Assembly: GCF_003143955.1 (NCBI RefSeq)
Contig: NZ_QFVS01000005.1
Coordinates: 45,907-109,906, forward strand
DNA length: 64,000 bases
DNA from: Kurthia zopfii
GTDB taxonomy: Bacteria; Bacillota; Bacilli; Bacillales_A; Planococcaceae
Direction of reading: 5' to 3'
The notes below the pieces were generated by a model, which was given only the letters and a program-made list of their open reading frames with translations, was not told the DNA's origin and made no database searches. This document shows, in pieces, positions 33,527 through 43,439 of the stretch (position 1 is its first letter; each line of letters starts with the position of its first letter). The position numbers and the translations under genes are program-made.

Positions 33527-34372
33527 ATGAGTAAAAAGACATTCCCGTTTTTAGCAGGAAATGTTCTATTAGTAGGCACGTTATTATTAGCTGGATGCAG
33601 CGAAGTTGAGCAAAAAGTTGATAAAACAACTGACACATCAGAGCAGCAGAAAATTGATAAAACCAATGATGTTTCTGAACAACAAAATGCTACTGAAAAA
33701 GAAACAGCAAAAGAGCCTGAAAAAACGAAGGAAACAAGTGAATCGAATATTAAAGCTTGTGGAAAAGATACAAGTGAAGGTGCGAGTCATAATAGTTCTG
33801 GGGAGCGAGATGCTGGCGGATATATTATTGGTAAAGAAACACCTAAATACGAAACTTGTGTAAATGGAATTTTGATTGCGAATAAAGTATTCCCAATGCC
33901 AAAAACATTTACTCCTGGTGAAAGCGCTGAAGCGAGACAAGCGTTCAATGAATTAAATGCCATTGCGAAAAAAGCTGGATTTGAATTTGATGCATTTAGT
34001 ACGTATCGATCATATGATCGCCAAGTAGAACTTTATAATAATTACGTAAACCGAGATGGGGCAGATGCTGCAGATCGTTATAGTGCGCGACCAGGGTTTT
34101 CAGAGCATCAGACTGGACTTGCTTTCGACATTGGTGAAGTAGGCAATCCTGGAGACTATGCAGATGACCGATTCGGTGAGACAAAAGCGGGCAAATGGTT
34201 GGCAAAACACGCACATGAAGCCGGTTTTATTATGCGTTATCCACAGGGGAAAGAAAAAGTAACAGGGTATCAATATGAATCTTGGCATTTCCGCTATGTG
34301 GGCAAAAAAATCGCTACTGAAATTTATAATAATAACTCAACACTTGAGGAATATTTAGGTGTTAAAGGCTAA
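33527..34372 (+). CDS. VanY/LdcB-type D-alanyl-D-alanine carboxypeptidase, lipoprotein
   Basis: A 281-residue zinc peptidase anchored outside the membrane. A lipobox LLAGC (Cys24) is followed by a Lys/Glu/Thr-rich linker (25-85) and then a VanY catalytic domain: STYRSYDRQVELYN, SARPGFSEHQTGLAFDIG with zinc ligands His and Asp, and ESWHFRYVG with the third zinc ligand. It trims stem-peptide D-Ala (or acts as an L,D-carboxypeptidase). The start is ATG 33527 behind AAGGAG; an upstream ATG at 33464 would place extra residues before the signal. Confidence 0.9.
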   Translation: MSKKTFPFLAGNVLLVGTLLLAGCSEVEQKVDKTTDTSEQQKIDKTNDVSEQQNATEKETAKEPEKTKETSESNIKACGKDTSEGASHNSSGERDAGGYIIGKETPKYETCVNGILIANKVFPMPKTFTPGESAEARQAFNELNAIAKKAGFEFDAFSTYRSYDRQVELYNNYVNRDGADAADRYSARPGFSEHQTGLAFDIGEVGNPGDYADDRFGETKAGKWLAKHAHEAGFIMRYPQGKEKVTGYQYESWHFRYVGKKIATEIYNNNSTLEEYLGVKG

Positions 34373-34432
34373 GTGGGTAGCTCTGCACCAATTGTTGGCT
34401 GAAAGCATTCGATATTTCTAAAACTCAAAATG

Positions 34433-34465
34433 AAAAGCCATGCAGACTCAAGCTGCATGGCTTTT
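34433..34465. terminator. bidirectional terminator
   Basis: AAAAGCCATGCAG pairs perfectly with CTGCATGGCTTTT between the convergent vanY and cls genes. Confidence 0.93.
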
Positions 34466-34468
34466 GTT

Positions 34469-35935
34469 TTATAAAATTGGAGATAGTAATCTTGAAATCG
34501 ACTCTTTAATTTTGATTTTAGTAGAACGATTTTCATATTTTTCCTTCGTTAATTCAGTAGAGTACATTTTATCTTTTTCGAATAGCTCGGCTAGTTTGCG
34601 AGACACTGCCTTATCATAAATAAAGGCATTTACTTCAAAGTTTAGTTTGAAGCTTCGTGAATCGATATTTGCTGTACCGACTGAAGCGACTTCGTCATCA
34701 ATGACAATCATTTTGGCGTGTAAGAAACCATTGTCGTAAATATAAATGCGTGCGCCTGCATCAAGTAATATACCAACATGGTAGTAAGTCGCCCAGTAGA
34801 CGAACAGGTGATCAGGCTTGTTTGGTATCATGATGCGGACATCAATGCCGGATAAACAAGCAATCTTCACTGCGTTCATGAAAGCATCATCAGGAATGAA
34901 ATAAGGCGTTTGAATATAGACGTATTTTTTCGCCATATTAATCATTTTGATGTAGCCATTTTTGATTGATTCCCACTGTGAGTCGGGTCCAGAAGAGACG
35001 ATTTGGATGGCCGTATCACCTTTTCGTGAAAATGTAGGGAAGAATTTATCTTCATAAACTAAATCTTTTCGATCAGATGCTTGATTCCAATCTAGTAAAA
35101 AGCGTGTTTGAAGTGGATGGACGGAACTACCTTCGATTCGAAGATGTGTATCGCGCCAATAACCGAACTTTTCCTTTAATCCCAAGTATTCATCTCCGAC
35201 ATTAAATCCGCCAATATAACCAATACGTCCGTCTACTAGTACAAGTTTACGGTGATTTCGATAATTCATACGCGGATTGATTAGTGGCAAGATGGAAGGG
35301 AAGAATACTTCAACTTCTCCACCAAGTTTGATAAGTTCTTTGAAGTCACGCTTATGAACACCACGGGACCCCATCTCATCATAGAGAATTCGGATTTGCA
35401 CACCTTGTTTTGCTTTTTCAATTAATGCATCTAAAATCCGTGTACCTAGTCGATCGAGTTTGAAAATATAATACTGCACGTGAATATGGTTTTTTGCATG
35501 ATGGATATCATGTAATAATTCATCAAATTTCTCTTGGCCATCATCAAAAATTTCGACGTGATTATCTTGTGTAAGTACGGAATGACCAGATAATAATTGC
35601 ATATAAATAAGTTCTTTATGTCTAGAAGCTACATCATTCAGCTTGTATTCGAAAGAACCTTTTTTAATGGATTCAATTTGAAAATCGACCAGTGAATCGA
35701 TGCCGATCTTTTTGCGACCTTCCCAACGGAATAGATGCTTCTTTCTCATCTGTCGACCTAGTAATAAATAGAGGACGAATCCAACGACAGGGATGAAAAA
35801 CATGACGAGCAACCAAGCCCAAGTTGAAGAAGATTCTCGCCTTTCTAAAAAAATGATAGCTAAAGCTAGAATAATATTAAAAAATAAGGCGATGGAAACG
35901 CTATATGAAATAATATGGGCAGTATCATTGACCAA
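34469..35935 (-). CDS. cls: cardiolipin synthase
   Basis: A 488-residue phospholipase-D-superfamily enzyme that joins two phosphatidylglycerols into cardiolipin. Two N-terminal TM helices (about 8-30 and 38-60) precede two HKD motifs: NHRKLVLVDGRIG and HAKMIVIDDE. Length is typical of Bacillus ClsA. The start is TTG 35935, with AGGAGGAA upstream. It stands alone between terminators and divergent tcyP. Confidence 0.95.
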   Translation of the reverse strand: MVNDTAHIISYSVSIALFFNIILALAIIFLERRESSSTWAWLLVMFFIPVVGFVLYLLLGRQMRKKHLFRWEGRKKIGIDSLVDFQIESIKKGSFEYKLNDVASRHKELIYMQLLSGHSVLTQDNHVEIFDDGQEKFDELLHDIHHAKNHIHVQYYIFKLDRLGTRILDALIEKAKQGVQIRILYDEMGSRGVHKRDFKELIKLGGEVEVFFPSILPLINPRMNYRNHRKLVLVDGRIGYIGGFNVGDEYLGLKEKFGYWRDTHLRIEGSSVHPLQTRFLLDWNQASDRKDLVYEDKFFPTFSRKGDTAIQIVSSGPDSQWESIKNGYIKMINMAKKYVYIQTPYFIPDDAFMNAVKIACLSGIDVRIMIPNKPDHLFVYWATYYHVGILLDAGARIYIYDNGFLHAKMIVIDDEVASVGTANIDSRSFKLNFEVNAFIYDKAVSRKLAELFEKDKMYSTELTKEKYENRSTKIKIKESISRLLSPIL

Positions 35936-36025
35936 CCTATATTCCTCCTCCCATTGTTCATTTATAAGTATAGCCTATTCCATCGGTAGTTAAAAATATA
36001 ATTCGGTGTTTTCGTTAAAACATAC

Positions 36026-36054
36026 TTGACCGATAGGAATTGTTATATTATTAT
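36026..36054 (+). promoter_or_regulatory. tcyP promoter, possible CymR site
   Basis: TTGACC (36026-36031), a 17-base spacer and TATTAT (36049-36054). The spacer holds ATAGGAATTGTTAT, which resembles part of the CymR cysteine-regulator motif (TNGGAATT core). Confidence 0.45.
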
Positions 36055-36096
36055 TTGGCTTGTACTTATTTATTTAACATTTTAGGAGGAATTGGA

Positions 36097-37488
36097 ATGG
36101 ATTTATTTTTAATTATCGTTAATATTGCGGTTCTACTAATATTAATCGCAGCCTTGATCGTAATGAACAAAAAACATATATCATTTTCAAAACGTGTATT
36201 TGCAGGTTTGGGGCTTGGTATTGTATTCGGTTTAGTTCTACATTTTACTTACGGAGCATCTTCAAATATCGTAACCCAGTCAACTGCTTGGTTTAGCATT
36301 ATTGGTTCTGGTTATGTGAAGTTACTTCAAATGGTTGCAATGCCACTAGTATTTATCTCAATTATTGCGGCATTTACAAAAGTAATCATCGGTAAAAACT
36401 TCGGGAAGATGGCAGGAATTATCCTGATCATGCTTGTCGGAACAACAGCAATTTCAGCAGCAATTGGTATCGCTTCAGCTTCAGGCTTCAACTTAGATGC
36501 ATCATCATTAATGAATGGTAGTGCAGAACAAGCGCGTGGAGATGAAATCGTACAACGTTCAGAAGATATGGGCGAACGTACAATGCCACAGCAAATTTTA
36601 GATTTACTACCAGCTAACCCATTTTTAGATTTAACAGGCGCTCGTGCAACATCTACAATCGGTGTTGTAATCTTCGCTGCATTCATCGGCTTCGCATACT
36701 TAGGCGTACGCCGTAAGGATGAAAAAACAGCTGATTTAATTAAAACGGGGATCGATGCGATTTACGCTTTAGTTATGCACATCGTGAAAATCGTTTTACG
36801 CTTAACGCCATTCGGTATTTTAGCAATCATGACTTCAACAATTGCGACATCTGATTTCGGTGCCATTTACAATATGGGTAAATTCGTCATCGCGTCTTAC
36901 GTAGCATTAATTGCGATGTTCATCGTACATTTAATTATCGTAGCTTTAACTGGTGTAAGCCCAGTAACTTACTTGAAAAAGGCGGCTCCAGTATTATTAT
37001 TCGCCTTCACTTCTAGATCAAGTGCAGGTGCATTACCATTAAATATTCAAACGCAAACGAAGCGCCTAGGCGTACCAGATGCAATCGCAAACTTCGCTGG
37101 TTCATTCGGTGTATCAATTGGTCAAAACGGATGTGCGGGTGTATATCCTGCAATGTTAGCGGTAATGATCGCGCCAACAGTAGGTATTAATCCACTTGAT
37201 CCAAGTTTCATCGCTACATTAATTGCGGTAGTAGCAATTAGTTCATTCGGTGTTGCAGGAGTTGGTGGCGGTGCTACATTCGCAGCAATCATCGTTCTTT
37301 CATCAATGAACTTACCAGTCGCTTTAGCGGGTGTACTAATCACTGTAGAACCTCTAATCGACATGGGTCGTACTGCATTAAACGTAAGTGGTTCAATGGT
37401 TGCGGGTGTTACAACAGCACGTACAACTGGTGAGTTAGATAAAGAAACATTCAACTCAAAAGAACAACAGGATTTAGCTGAAGTTTAA
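36097..37488 (+). CDS. tcyP: L-cystine symporter TcyP (DAACS family)
   Basis: A 463-residue sodium/dicarboxylate-symporter-fold transporter, the same length as B. subtilis TcyP. Diagnostic stretches: FAGLGLGIVFGLVLHFTYG, GSGYVKLLQMVAMPLVFISII, and the SSAGALPLNIQT substrate hairpin. It imports cystine as a sulfur source. The start is ATG 36097 behind GGAGGAATT; the longer frame from 36040 overlaps the promoter. CymR control is plausible from the upstream motif. Confidence 0.93.
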   Translation: MDLFLIIVNIAVLLILIAALIVMNKKHISFSKRVFAGLGLGIVFGLVLHFTYGASSNIVTQSTAWFSIIGSGYVKLLQMVAMPLVFISIIAAFTKVIIGKNFGKMAGIILIMLVGTTAISAAIGIASASGFNLDASSLMNGSAEQARGDEIVQRSEDMGERTMPQQILDLLPANPFLDLTGARATSTIGVVIFAAFIGFAYLGVRRKDEKTADLIKTGIDAIYALVMHIVKIVLRLTPFGILAIMTSTIATSDFGAIYNMGKFVIASYVALIAMFIVHLIIVALTGVSPVTYLKKAAPVLLFAFTSRSSAGALPLNIQTQTKRLGVPDAIANFAGSFGVSIGQNGCAGVYPAMLAVMIAPTVGINPLDPSFIATLIAVVAISSFGVAGVGGGATFAAIIVLSSMNLPVALAGVLITVEPLIDMGRTALNVSGSMVAGVTTARTTGELDKETFNSKEQQDLAEV

Positions 37489-37500
37489 TTCATTAAGACA

Positions 37501-37539
37501 AAAAAGGATGAGTCGCAAATTATGCGATTCATCCTTTTT
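37501..37539. terminator. bidirectional terminator
   Basis: AAAAAGGATGAGTCGCA pairs with TGCGATTCATCCTTTTT (one G-T pair) around a 5-base loop between convergent genes. Confidence 0.93.
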
Positions 37540-37540
37540 C

Positions 37541-38710
37541 TTATTGTTCTGAAACTGTAGGTGGCGTTTTCTTACTTGATTTAAAGATTAAAATAACTGT
37601 AATTGAAAGTAGTGCGAGTGAAGCTGCGATGACATATGGGAAATCTGGTCGCATCGTGAATACCCATGTGAAGAACATTGGGCCAATGATTCGTCCAAGA
37701 TTGTCCATCGAATAACTTAACCCAGCAGCAGTTCCGTAACGACCACCAGACTCTTTGGAAGCGAGTGAAGTAATTAATGTTCTTGCTAAAGCATTACCTG
37801 CTGTGAAGACGCAAAGGGCGAATCCTGCGAATGCTAGGCTGCTTGTGAACGGGAATAATGCCAAACCTAATGCAGTAATGAATTGAGCGCCGATGATCCA
37901 TTTCCATTCTTGACCGTGTTTTACTTTTCTTACGACACCGCCTTGAACTAGGAAATCGACGAATCCACTAAATAAGAAAAGTGAGCCAAGTTGAGCGGCA
38001 GTAATATTGATTTTATCCATTTGGAATAGTTGTAAAGTTGATTCCACACCTGCTAATAGGAAAGTAACGATGAATGAGAATAGGAATAAATATCTCACAC
38101 GGTATTTTAATAATGTAGTTGCGCCTTCAGGTAAGAGCGCGCGTTTATCTGCTTCGCCAGTGCGTTCTGGTTCTTTTAAAACGGCAGCTGCATAAATGCA
38201 AAGGGCGAATAGTAATCCAGATGCTACATAGAATGGCGTGTTAATGCTAATCGTACTTAGTAATCCACCAAGTGCAGGGCCGAAGATGAAGCCAAGTCCG
38301 ATCGACATACCCATGAAGCCCATGTATTTATTGCGGTTTTCATTCGTAGACATATCTCCGATGAAACCTGTGACAGCTGTATAAAGTGCGCCAGAGAATA
38401 GTCCACCAATGATACGTGCGAAATACATCATAATTAATGAACTAGAAAATGCTGCGAAAATTAAGAAGCTCGAAGCAAAGCCGATCAATCCGATTAAAAT
38501 GAGCTTTTTTCTACCCATGCGATCTGACAGTTTACCCCAAAGTGGAGCGGTGAAGAAGCTTGCTAGAGAATAAATCGTTAATAATCCGCCAACATGGATA
38601 TTGTGAAAACCTTGATCTGTAATGACTAGCGGTAGTACAGGAATAATAAGTCCAAATCCAACATAGACAAGAAATTGTACAGATAACAAGAGTATTAATG
38701 GTTTTTTCAT
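37541..38710 (-). CDS. MFS efflux transporter (NorA/DHA1-like)
   Basis: A 389-residue 12-TM drug:H+ antiporter-type protein, with FGLIIPVLPLVI in TM1 and GKLSDRMGRKKL as the loop 2-3 motif. The motif C glycines (IGLGFIFGPALGG) in TM5 mark exporters. It is closest to NorA/Bmr/YttB-type multidrug pumps, but the substrate cannot be assigned. Single-gene unit sharing a terminator with tcyP. Confidence 0.88.
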   Translation of the reverse strand: MKKPLILLLSVQFLVYVGFGLIIPVLPLVITDQGFHNIHVGGLLTIYSLASFFTAPLWGKLSDRMGRKKLILIGLIGFASSFLIFAAFSSSLIMMYFARIIGGLFSGALYTAVTGFIGDMSTNENRNKYMGFMGMSIGLGFIFGPALGGLLSTISINTPFYVASGLLFALCIYAAAVLKEPERTGEADKRALLPEGATTLLKYRVRYLFLFSFIVTFLLAGVESTLQLFQMDKINITAAQLGSLFLFSGFVDFLVQGGVVRKVKHGQEWKWIIGAQFITALGLALFPFTSSLAFAGFALCVFTAGNALARTLITSLASKESGGRYGTAAGLSYSMDNLGRIIGPMFFTWVFTMRPDFPYVIAASLALLSITVILIFKSSKKTPPTVSEQ

Positions 38711-38810
38711 ATAAGACCCTTCTTTCGATTAATTACATCATTACTACTATACTAAATATCTTTTATGAACATAGCAAAAATATTGAAAGTTTTTGACAAT
38801 TTAAAGTGCA

Positions 38811-38845
38811 AAAAAAGAGAGGGAGGGAACATGACCCAACCTCTC
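38811..38845 (-). terminator. copA terminator
   Basis: On the minus strand GAGAGG...CCTCTC with an inner GGG/CCC pairing is followed by seven Ts, immediately after copA. Confidence 0.8.
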
Positions 38846-38855
38846 AAAAGTTGTC

Positions 38856-41048
38856 TTATAGTTTTGTTCTTTGAAGTCGTAGTGCATTTAATACAACGGA
38901 TACGGAACTGAATGCCATCGCTGCTCCGGCTAACCATGGAGCGAGGAATCCTGCTGCTGCGATTGGAATACCGATTGAATTATAAGCCAATGCCCAAAAA
39001 AGGTTTTGCTTAATATTTCGCACGGTTGCTTGGCTCATTTTCACTGCAGAAACTACGCGAAGTAAGTCACCTTGCATGATCGTAATATCTGCTGCTTCAA
39101 TCGCAACATCTGTACCTGTACCCATCGCAATACCGATATCGGCAGTAGCTAATGCAGGTGCATCATTAATACCATCGCCGACCATTGCGACTTTGCCGTG
39201 TTGTTGTAATTTTTTCACGACATCTGCTTTTTCAGCAGGAAGTACACCAGAGATGACTTCATCAATGCCAACTTGTGCCGCGATACTTTGTGCCACTGCT
39301 TCAGCATCACCTGTCAGCATGACCGTTTTAATGCCTAAATCATGTAACGCTTTGATTGCTTCAGGAGCAGTTTCTTTGATTTCATCTGCCACAGCCAAAG
39401 TAGCGGCGTGTACGCCATCAATTGCACCATACATAATCGTTTTACCTTGTTCATCAAATGATTCAATTTCTCTTAATTCAATTTGATGTTTTTCGAATAA
39501 ACGTGGTGTACCAACAATAATCGATTTACCATCAATTTCAGCTTCAATACCATGACCTGCAACTGCTTTGAAGTTTGTAGCAGCTTTGATTGTCGTATGT
39601 TTTTCAGCGAATTGTACAATCGCTTGAGCAAGTGGATGTTCTGAAGATTTTTCAGCTTGAGCGATTAAGCGAATCACTTCTTGTTCATCGAATGCACGAT
39701 TAACATAGAAATTTGTGATCACGGGTTTACCTTTTGTAATCGTACCTGTTTTATCGAAAATAATTGTTTCTACAGCTCTTGTTTGTTCAAGTGCTTCAGC
39801 CGTTTTGAAAAGTACACCCATTTCAGCGGCGCGGCCAGAACCAGCCATGATTGAGGTAGGTGTAGCTAATCCTAATGCACATGGACAAGCGATTACGAGA
39901 ACAGCGATTGTATTTTCTAAAGCTGTCACGAATTCAGCACCGACGAAGAAGTACGTGATGATAAATGTTAATGCAGCAATACCAACGACTATTGGAACGA
40001 AAATACCTGAAATTTGATCGGCTAATCTTTGAATTGGCGCTTTTGAACCTTGAGCTTCTTCTACAACTTTAATAATGCTTGATAATATAGTATGACTGCC
40101 AACGCTTGTAGCTTTCACGCGTAATGTACCGTTACTATTCACTGTTGCTGCGAATACTTTTGAGCCGATTTCTTTATCCACAGGAATACTTTCACCTGTC
40201 AGCATCGATTCATCCACAGCGGAAGAACCTGACACAACTTCAGCATCGACAGGAATGGAACTCCCTGGGCGGATGACTAGAATATCGCCAAGTACGACAT
40301 CTTTCGCGTCGATTTCTGTCATAACACCATCACGTTCAACGAATGCTGTTTTTGGTTGAAGATTTAATAGTTTTTTAATCGCATCTGAAGAATGACCTTT
40401 TGCACGAGCTTCAAATAATTTACCTAATAAGATCAATGTAATTAATACGGCACTCGTTTCAAAATATAAATCTAAATGTGAACCGCCCATTGCGATATGC
40501 TCGCGGTTGCTTAATACGACGTAAACGCTGTAGAAATAAGCAGCGGAAGTACCTAAGACGATTAGAACGTCCATGTTGGCACTTTTATTACGAAGTGCAA
40601 AGTATGCGCCTTTGTAAAATTGCCAGCCGATGACGAATTGAACGACTGAAGCTAAAGCCCATTGCATATAAGGGTTCATGAATAAATCTGGTACATATAA
40701 TCCAGATGTGAATGAGAAATGGGAAACCATTGTCCACAATAATGGTAAAGCAAAAATAGCTGAAACGATTAATTGCGTTGTTTTTCGTTTAATTTCAAGT
40801 TGTTTATGATCCGGTCCTTCTTGTTCTTCTTGATGAACGACTGCATCATATCCAAGACTTTGGATTTTTTTGATAATATCTTCCTCGGTTAAATCGTTAC
40901 TAATCGCGACTTTACCAGTTTCAAGTGTTAAGTTAATATTTGCTTCGACACCGTCCATCTTGTTCAAACCACGTTCGATTCGATTTGAACAAGCGGCGCA
41001 GGTCATTCCTTGTATATCTAAATGTACTTCTTTTTGTTCTGCCATCAT
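38856..41048 (-). CDS. copA: copper-exporting P1B-type ATPase
   Basis: A 730-residue Cu(I) efflux ATPase with a single N-terminal metal-binding domain (GMTCAACS, Cys17 and Cys20); B. subtilis CopA has two. The TM copper site is ACPCALG, the phosphorylation motif is DKTGTIT, and SEHPLAQAI and [11 protein letters not shown] follow. An AAGGAG site precedes ATG 41048. It has its own CsoR-type box (41063-41079) after the copZ terminator, so copA can be transcribed apart from csoR-copZ. Confidence 0.95.
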   Translation of the reverse strand: MMAEQKEVHLDIQGMTCAACSNRIERGLNKMDGVEANINLTLETGKVAISNDLTEEDIIKKIQSLGYDAVVHQEEQEGPDHKQLEIKRKTTQLIVSAIFALPLLWTMVSHFSFTSGLYVPDLFMNPYMQWALASVVQFVIGWQFYKGAYFALRNKSANMDVLIVLGTSAAYFYSVYVVLSNREHIAMGGSHLDLYFETSAVLITLILLGKLFEARAKGHSSDAIKKLLNLQPKTAFVERDGVMTEIDAKDVVLGDILVIRPGSSIPVDAEVVSGSSAVDESMLTGESIPVDKEIGSKVFAATVNSNGTLRVKATSVGSHTILSSIIKVVEEAQGSKAPIQRLADQISGIFVPIVVGIAALTFIITYFFVGAEFVTALENTIAVLVIACPCALGLATPTSIMAGSGRAAEMGVLFKTAEALEQTRAVETIIFDKTGTITKGKPVITNFYVNRAFDEQEVIRLIAQAEKSSEHPLAQAIVQFAEKHTTIKAATNFKAVAGHGIEAEIDGKSIIVGTPRLFEKHQIELREIESFDEQGKTIMYGAIDGVHAATLAVADEIKETAPEAIKALHDLGIKTVMLTGDAEAVAQSIAAQVGIDEVISGVLPAEKADVVKKLQQHGKVAMVGDGINDAPALATADIGIAMGTGTDVAIEAADITIMQGDLLRVVSAVKMSQATVRNIKQNLFWALAYNSIGIPIAAAGFLAPWLAGAAMAFSSVSVVLNALRLQRTKL

Positions 41049-41062
41049 TTACAACTCCTTTT

Positions 41063-41079
41063 ATACCTATAGGGGGTAT
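41063..41079. promoter_or_regulatory. CsoR-type operator before copA
   Basis: ATACCTATAGGGGGTAT is a GC-centred imperfect palindrome matching the CsoR operator class (ATACCCCCTATAGGTAT on the minus strand). Confidence 0.85.
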
Positions 41080-41096
41080 GTTAGTTTGAAAATAAA

Positions 41097-41118
41097 AGAG
41101 AGTAGTTAAGCACTCTCT
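41097..41118 (-). terminator. terminator between copZ and copA
   Basis: On the minus strand AGAGAGT and ACTCTCT flank an 8-base loop and are followed by TTTATTTT, 8 bases after the copZ stop. Confidence 0.75.
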
Positions 41119-41126
41119 GTAAAAGT

Positions 41127-41345
41127 TTATTTAACTGTATAGCCTTCTTCTTCGATGACTTCTTTAATTGCATCGACATTTGTAGCTGAAGCATCAAATT
41201 GAACTTCTACTAAACCTTGATCTAAAGTGACGTTTACTGAATCCACACCATTGATTTCACCAACACCGTTTTCTACAGCTTTCACACAATGACCACAAGA
41301 CATACCTTCTACTTGTAATTGAATTTTTTCTGACATATTGAACAC
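41127..41345 (-). CDS. copZ: copper chaperone CopZ
   Basis: A 72-residue heavy-metal-associated domain protein (ferredoxin-like fold) with the Cu(I)-binding GMSCGHC loop near residue 14. It shuttles Cu(I) to CopA. Its start lies three bases after the csoR stop, so the two are cotranscribed; a terminator separates it from copA. Confidence 0.95.
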   Translation of the reverse strand: MFNMSEKIQLQVEGMSCGHCVKAVENGVGEINGVDSVNVTLDQGLVEVQFDASATNVDAIKEVIEEEGYTVK

Positions 41346-41348
41346 TCC

Positions 41349-41663
41349 TTATTTTTTCATTAGTTTTTGCATTGTAACGACTAGCTCATCTAAAATTTCT
41401 TCGTCGCCTTCAGCAAGTCGCGTTTTGACGCATCCTTTTAAATGACCTTCGAACAAAACTTTTGCGACCGAATTCAGCGCAGATTGTGTCGCAGATAATT
41501 GCGTAATAATATCGTCGCAATACACATCATTTTCGACCATGCCCTTAATTCCTCTAATCTGACCTTCGATTCGATTCAATCGAGTTGTTAGATTCTTTTT
41601 GACGTGTTCGGGGTGATGACTTTTGCGCTCTTCATCTATGTGACATTCATGGATCGTTGACAT
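41349..41663 (-). CDS. csoR: copper-sensing repressor CsoR
   Basis: A 104-residue all-helical repressor that releases DNA on binding Cu(I). The Cys-His-Cys set of the family is visible: Cys in NDVYCDD, His in EGHLKGC and Cys in the same motif. The N-terminus carries an additional histidine/cysteine cluster (ECHIDEERKSHHPEH), which may add metal affinity. ATG 41663 is preferred over ATG 41672 by ribosome-site spacing. An operator lies in its promoter. Confidence 0.94.
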   Translation of the reverse strand: MSTIHECHIDEERKSHHPEHVKKNLTTRLNRIEGQIRGIKGMVENDVYCDDIITQLSATQSALNSVAKVLFEGHLKGCVKTRLAEGDEEILDELVVTMQKLMKK

Positions 41664-41698
41664 CGCATTCACTCCTTATGATTAGGATTTTGAATATG

Positions 41699-41740
41699 AA
41701 CCCACTTTAACATACGTATGGGGGGTATGCAAATCTTTTG
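41699..41740 (-). promoter_or_regulatory. csoR promoter with CsoR operator
   Basis: On the minus strand TTGCAT, a 17-base spacer and TAAAGT flank the palindrome CATACCCCCCATACGTATG (about 41711-41729). The repressor box fills the spacer. Confidence 0.8.
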
Positions 41741-41967
41741 GTTTATTTTCTTTAAAACGTGGTATCTATTAAGAGAAGTGTATAAAATAATGGATTATTT
41801 CTATGTAAAGATTATGTAAAGATTTAGAGATGTAACAATATTGATAAACAAATTGCAAAAGAAAAATGTTATGATAAAGAGGAAATAAAGTATGGACTAG
41901 CTTAGATTTGCAACTTAGTTAAAAAATATTAGTTTTAAAAAATATGCGTTAGTTGAGGTGTAAAAGT
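41741..41967. other. csoR to small-ORF intergenic stretch
   Basis: About 227 AT-rich bases. TTATGAT near 41868 may be a -10 for the downstream small ORF. Nothing else is recognised. Confidence 0.5.
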
Positions 41968-42105
41968 ATGAAGAGAGAAGTAGATGTAACGAAGATCATT
42001 TTAAATTTATCAAAAATGGGTGTGAAGGCTACAGCAACCAAATCTCGTCTGGAATTACTTAATGCACTAGTACCACCGAAAAGTAATCCACCTGCTCATA
42101 ACTAA
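41968..42105 (+). CDS. small hypothetical protein, 45 aa
   Basis: ATG 41968 with GAGGTG ten bases upstream opens 45 codons to TAA 42103. The product has a helical basic N-terminal half (MKREVDVTKIILNLSKMG), ATATKSRLELLNAL, then a Pro/Asn/His-rich end (VPPKSNPPAHN). It is followed by a strong terminator, so it looks like a complete monocistronic gene. No family is recognised. It sits isolated between the copper operon and rodA. Confidence 0.6.
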   Translation: MKREVDVTKIILNLSKMGVKATATKSRLELLNALVPPKSNPPAHN

Positions 42106-42151
42106 ATGAGGGAAACCTCGTTTAGTATAGAGATACATATGATTGATCAAT

Positions 42152-42185
42152 AGGAATCTTGCGCTTTTTGCAAGATTCCTTTTTG
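42152..42185 (+). terminator. terminator after the 45-aa gene
   Basis: AGGAATCTTGC pairs with GCAAGATTCCT around a 7-base loop, followed by TTTTT. Confidence 0.9.
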
Positions 42186-42239
42186 TATTGTAAGCTCTGA
42201 AGTTTATTATGTTAATTGTATTAAATTGAACCATAAAAA

Positions 42240-42266
42240 AGAGAAAGGGAACGAGGCCCTTTCTCT
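42240..42266 (-). terminator. rodA terminator
   Basis: AGAGAAAGGG pairs with CCCTTTCTCT; on the minus strand it is followed by TTTTTTAT. Confidence 0.88.
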
Positions 42267-42269
42267 AAA

Positions 42270-43439
42270 TCAATCGTCTTTAGTTGTAAACATATAATCG
42301 CCATTCTCGTTTTGGATGGCGGCCATAATCCCAATCAACATCATGTTTGATAGTAGCGAACTACCACCGTAGCTTAGGAATGGAAGTGTAACCCCTGTTA
42401 CAGGAAGGACACCCATTGTCATGCCGACGTTTTGGAAGATTTGGAATGCCAGTAAACTAATGATGCCGGCTGTTAATAAAGTTGTGAACTGTGATTTATT
42501 TGATAATGAAATTTGAACGAATCGGAAAATTAATAAGAATAAGATGATTAATACGAATGAAGCGCCGATGAAGCCAATTTCCTCTGCGATGTTCGCAAAA
42601 ATGAAATCGGTATGTTTCTCCGGTGTATACACATCATTTCCACCAAAACCTTTTCCAAGTTCTTTACCAGAACCAATCGCTAGAATCCCTTGCTTCGTTT
42701 GGTAAGCAGAGTCACCATAACTGAAAGGATCTAACCAACCGCGAATACGCGATTGTTGGTGGGGTGAAAGTTTAGAGAGAATATTGTCTTGGAAAAAATC
42801 GTTCATGAAAATGTAAATATACGCGATCACACTAACGATGGTTACTGGGATGGCTAAAATCGGTAATAATATTTTTTTAGATATTTTTGAGAAGAATAAC
42901 ATTGGGAAAATCATAGCAAAGTAAAGCATGATCATACCTGTATCTGGTTGTTTATATACGACCAATGTTGGTGGTAATACAAGCAATAGAATTTTACCAA
43001 TTAATAGAAAATCCATTTTGATTGATTTCACTGGGTATTTATCGTTATGTTTAACAATGATATGAGCAGTGAGAATTAATATGGCAAACTTCATAAATTC
43101 GGATGGTTGGAATGTCCCGATAAATGGGATTTGGTACCAAGATTTCGCTTCATTGACTGGTTTCGCAATACTTTCTGGAGCTACTATTAAAAATAGTAAC
43201 GCGATGAAAATAGCGATGTACATACCCCAAGCAATTGTCTTTAGTTTGCTGACATCTGTTTGAGCAATGACGATCATTAGTACAATTCCTAGCACATAAA
43301 AGACTAATTGCTTAATAACAAAGCCTTTTGGATTGTCGTATTGACTGGAGCCATCAACAGCTGTATAGATAAATGCACAACTAATGGCACATAATACGAC
43401 TAAAATCGTAATGATTTTACTATCTATTTTTATTTTCAT
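42270..43439 (-). CDS. rodA: SEDS-family peptidoglycan polymerase RodA
   Basis: A 389-residue polytopic SEDS glycosyltransferase. Motifs SWYQIPFIGTFQPSEFMKFA, YKQPDTG and GGNDVYTPEKHTDFIFANIAEE...GF, and the end motif PFLSYGGSS are conserved; the Asp of the PEKHTDFIF loop is catalytic in RodA. RodA rather than FtsW/SpoVE is favoured by the loop sequences and by the lone position. It pairs with a class B PBP to build lateral wall; none is adjacent. Confidence 0.88.
   Translation of the reverse strand: MKIKIDSKIITILVVLCAISCAFIYTAVDGSSQYDNPKGFVIKQLVFYVLGIVLMIVIAQTDVSKLKTIAWGMYIAIFIALLFLIVAPESIAKPVNEAKSWYQIPFIGTFQPSEFMKFAILILTAHIIVKHNDKYPVKSIKMDFLLIGKILLLVLPPTLVVYKQPDTGMIMLYFAMIFPMLFFSKISKKILLPILAIPVTIVSVIAYIYIFMNDFFQDNILSKLSPHQQSRIRGWLDPFSYGDSAYQTKQGILAIGSGKELGKGFGGNDVYTPEKHTDFIFANIAEEIGFIGASFVLIILFLLIFRFVQISLSNKSQFTTLLTAGIISLLAFQIFQNVGMTMGVLPVTGVTLPFLSYGGSSLLSNMMLIGIMAAIQNENGDYMFTTKDD

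Noticed and set aside
39076..40017. Open frames on the plus strand across copA
   Set aside because: Antisense shadows of a strongly supported P-type ATPase gene; no ribosome sites or recognisable domains.
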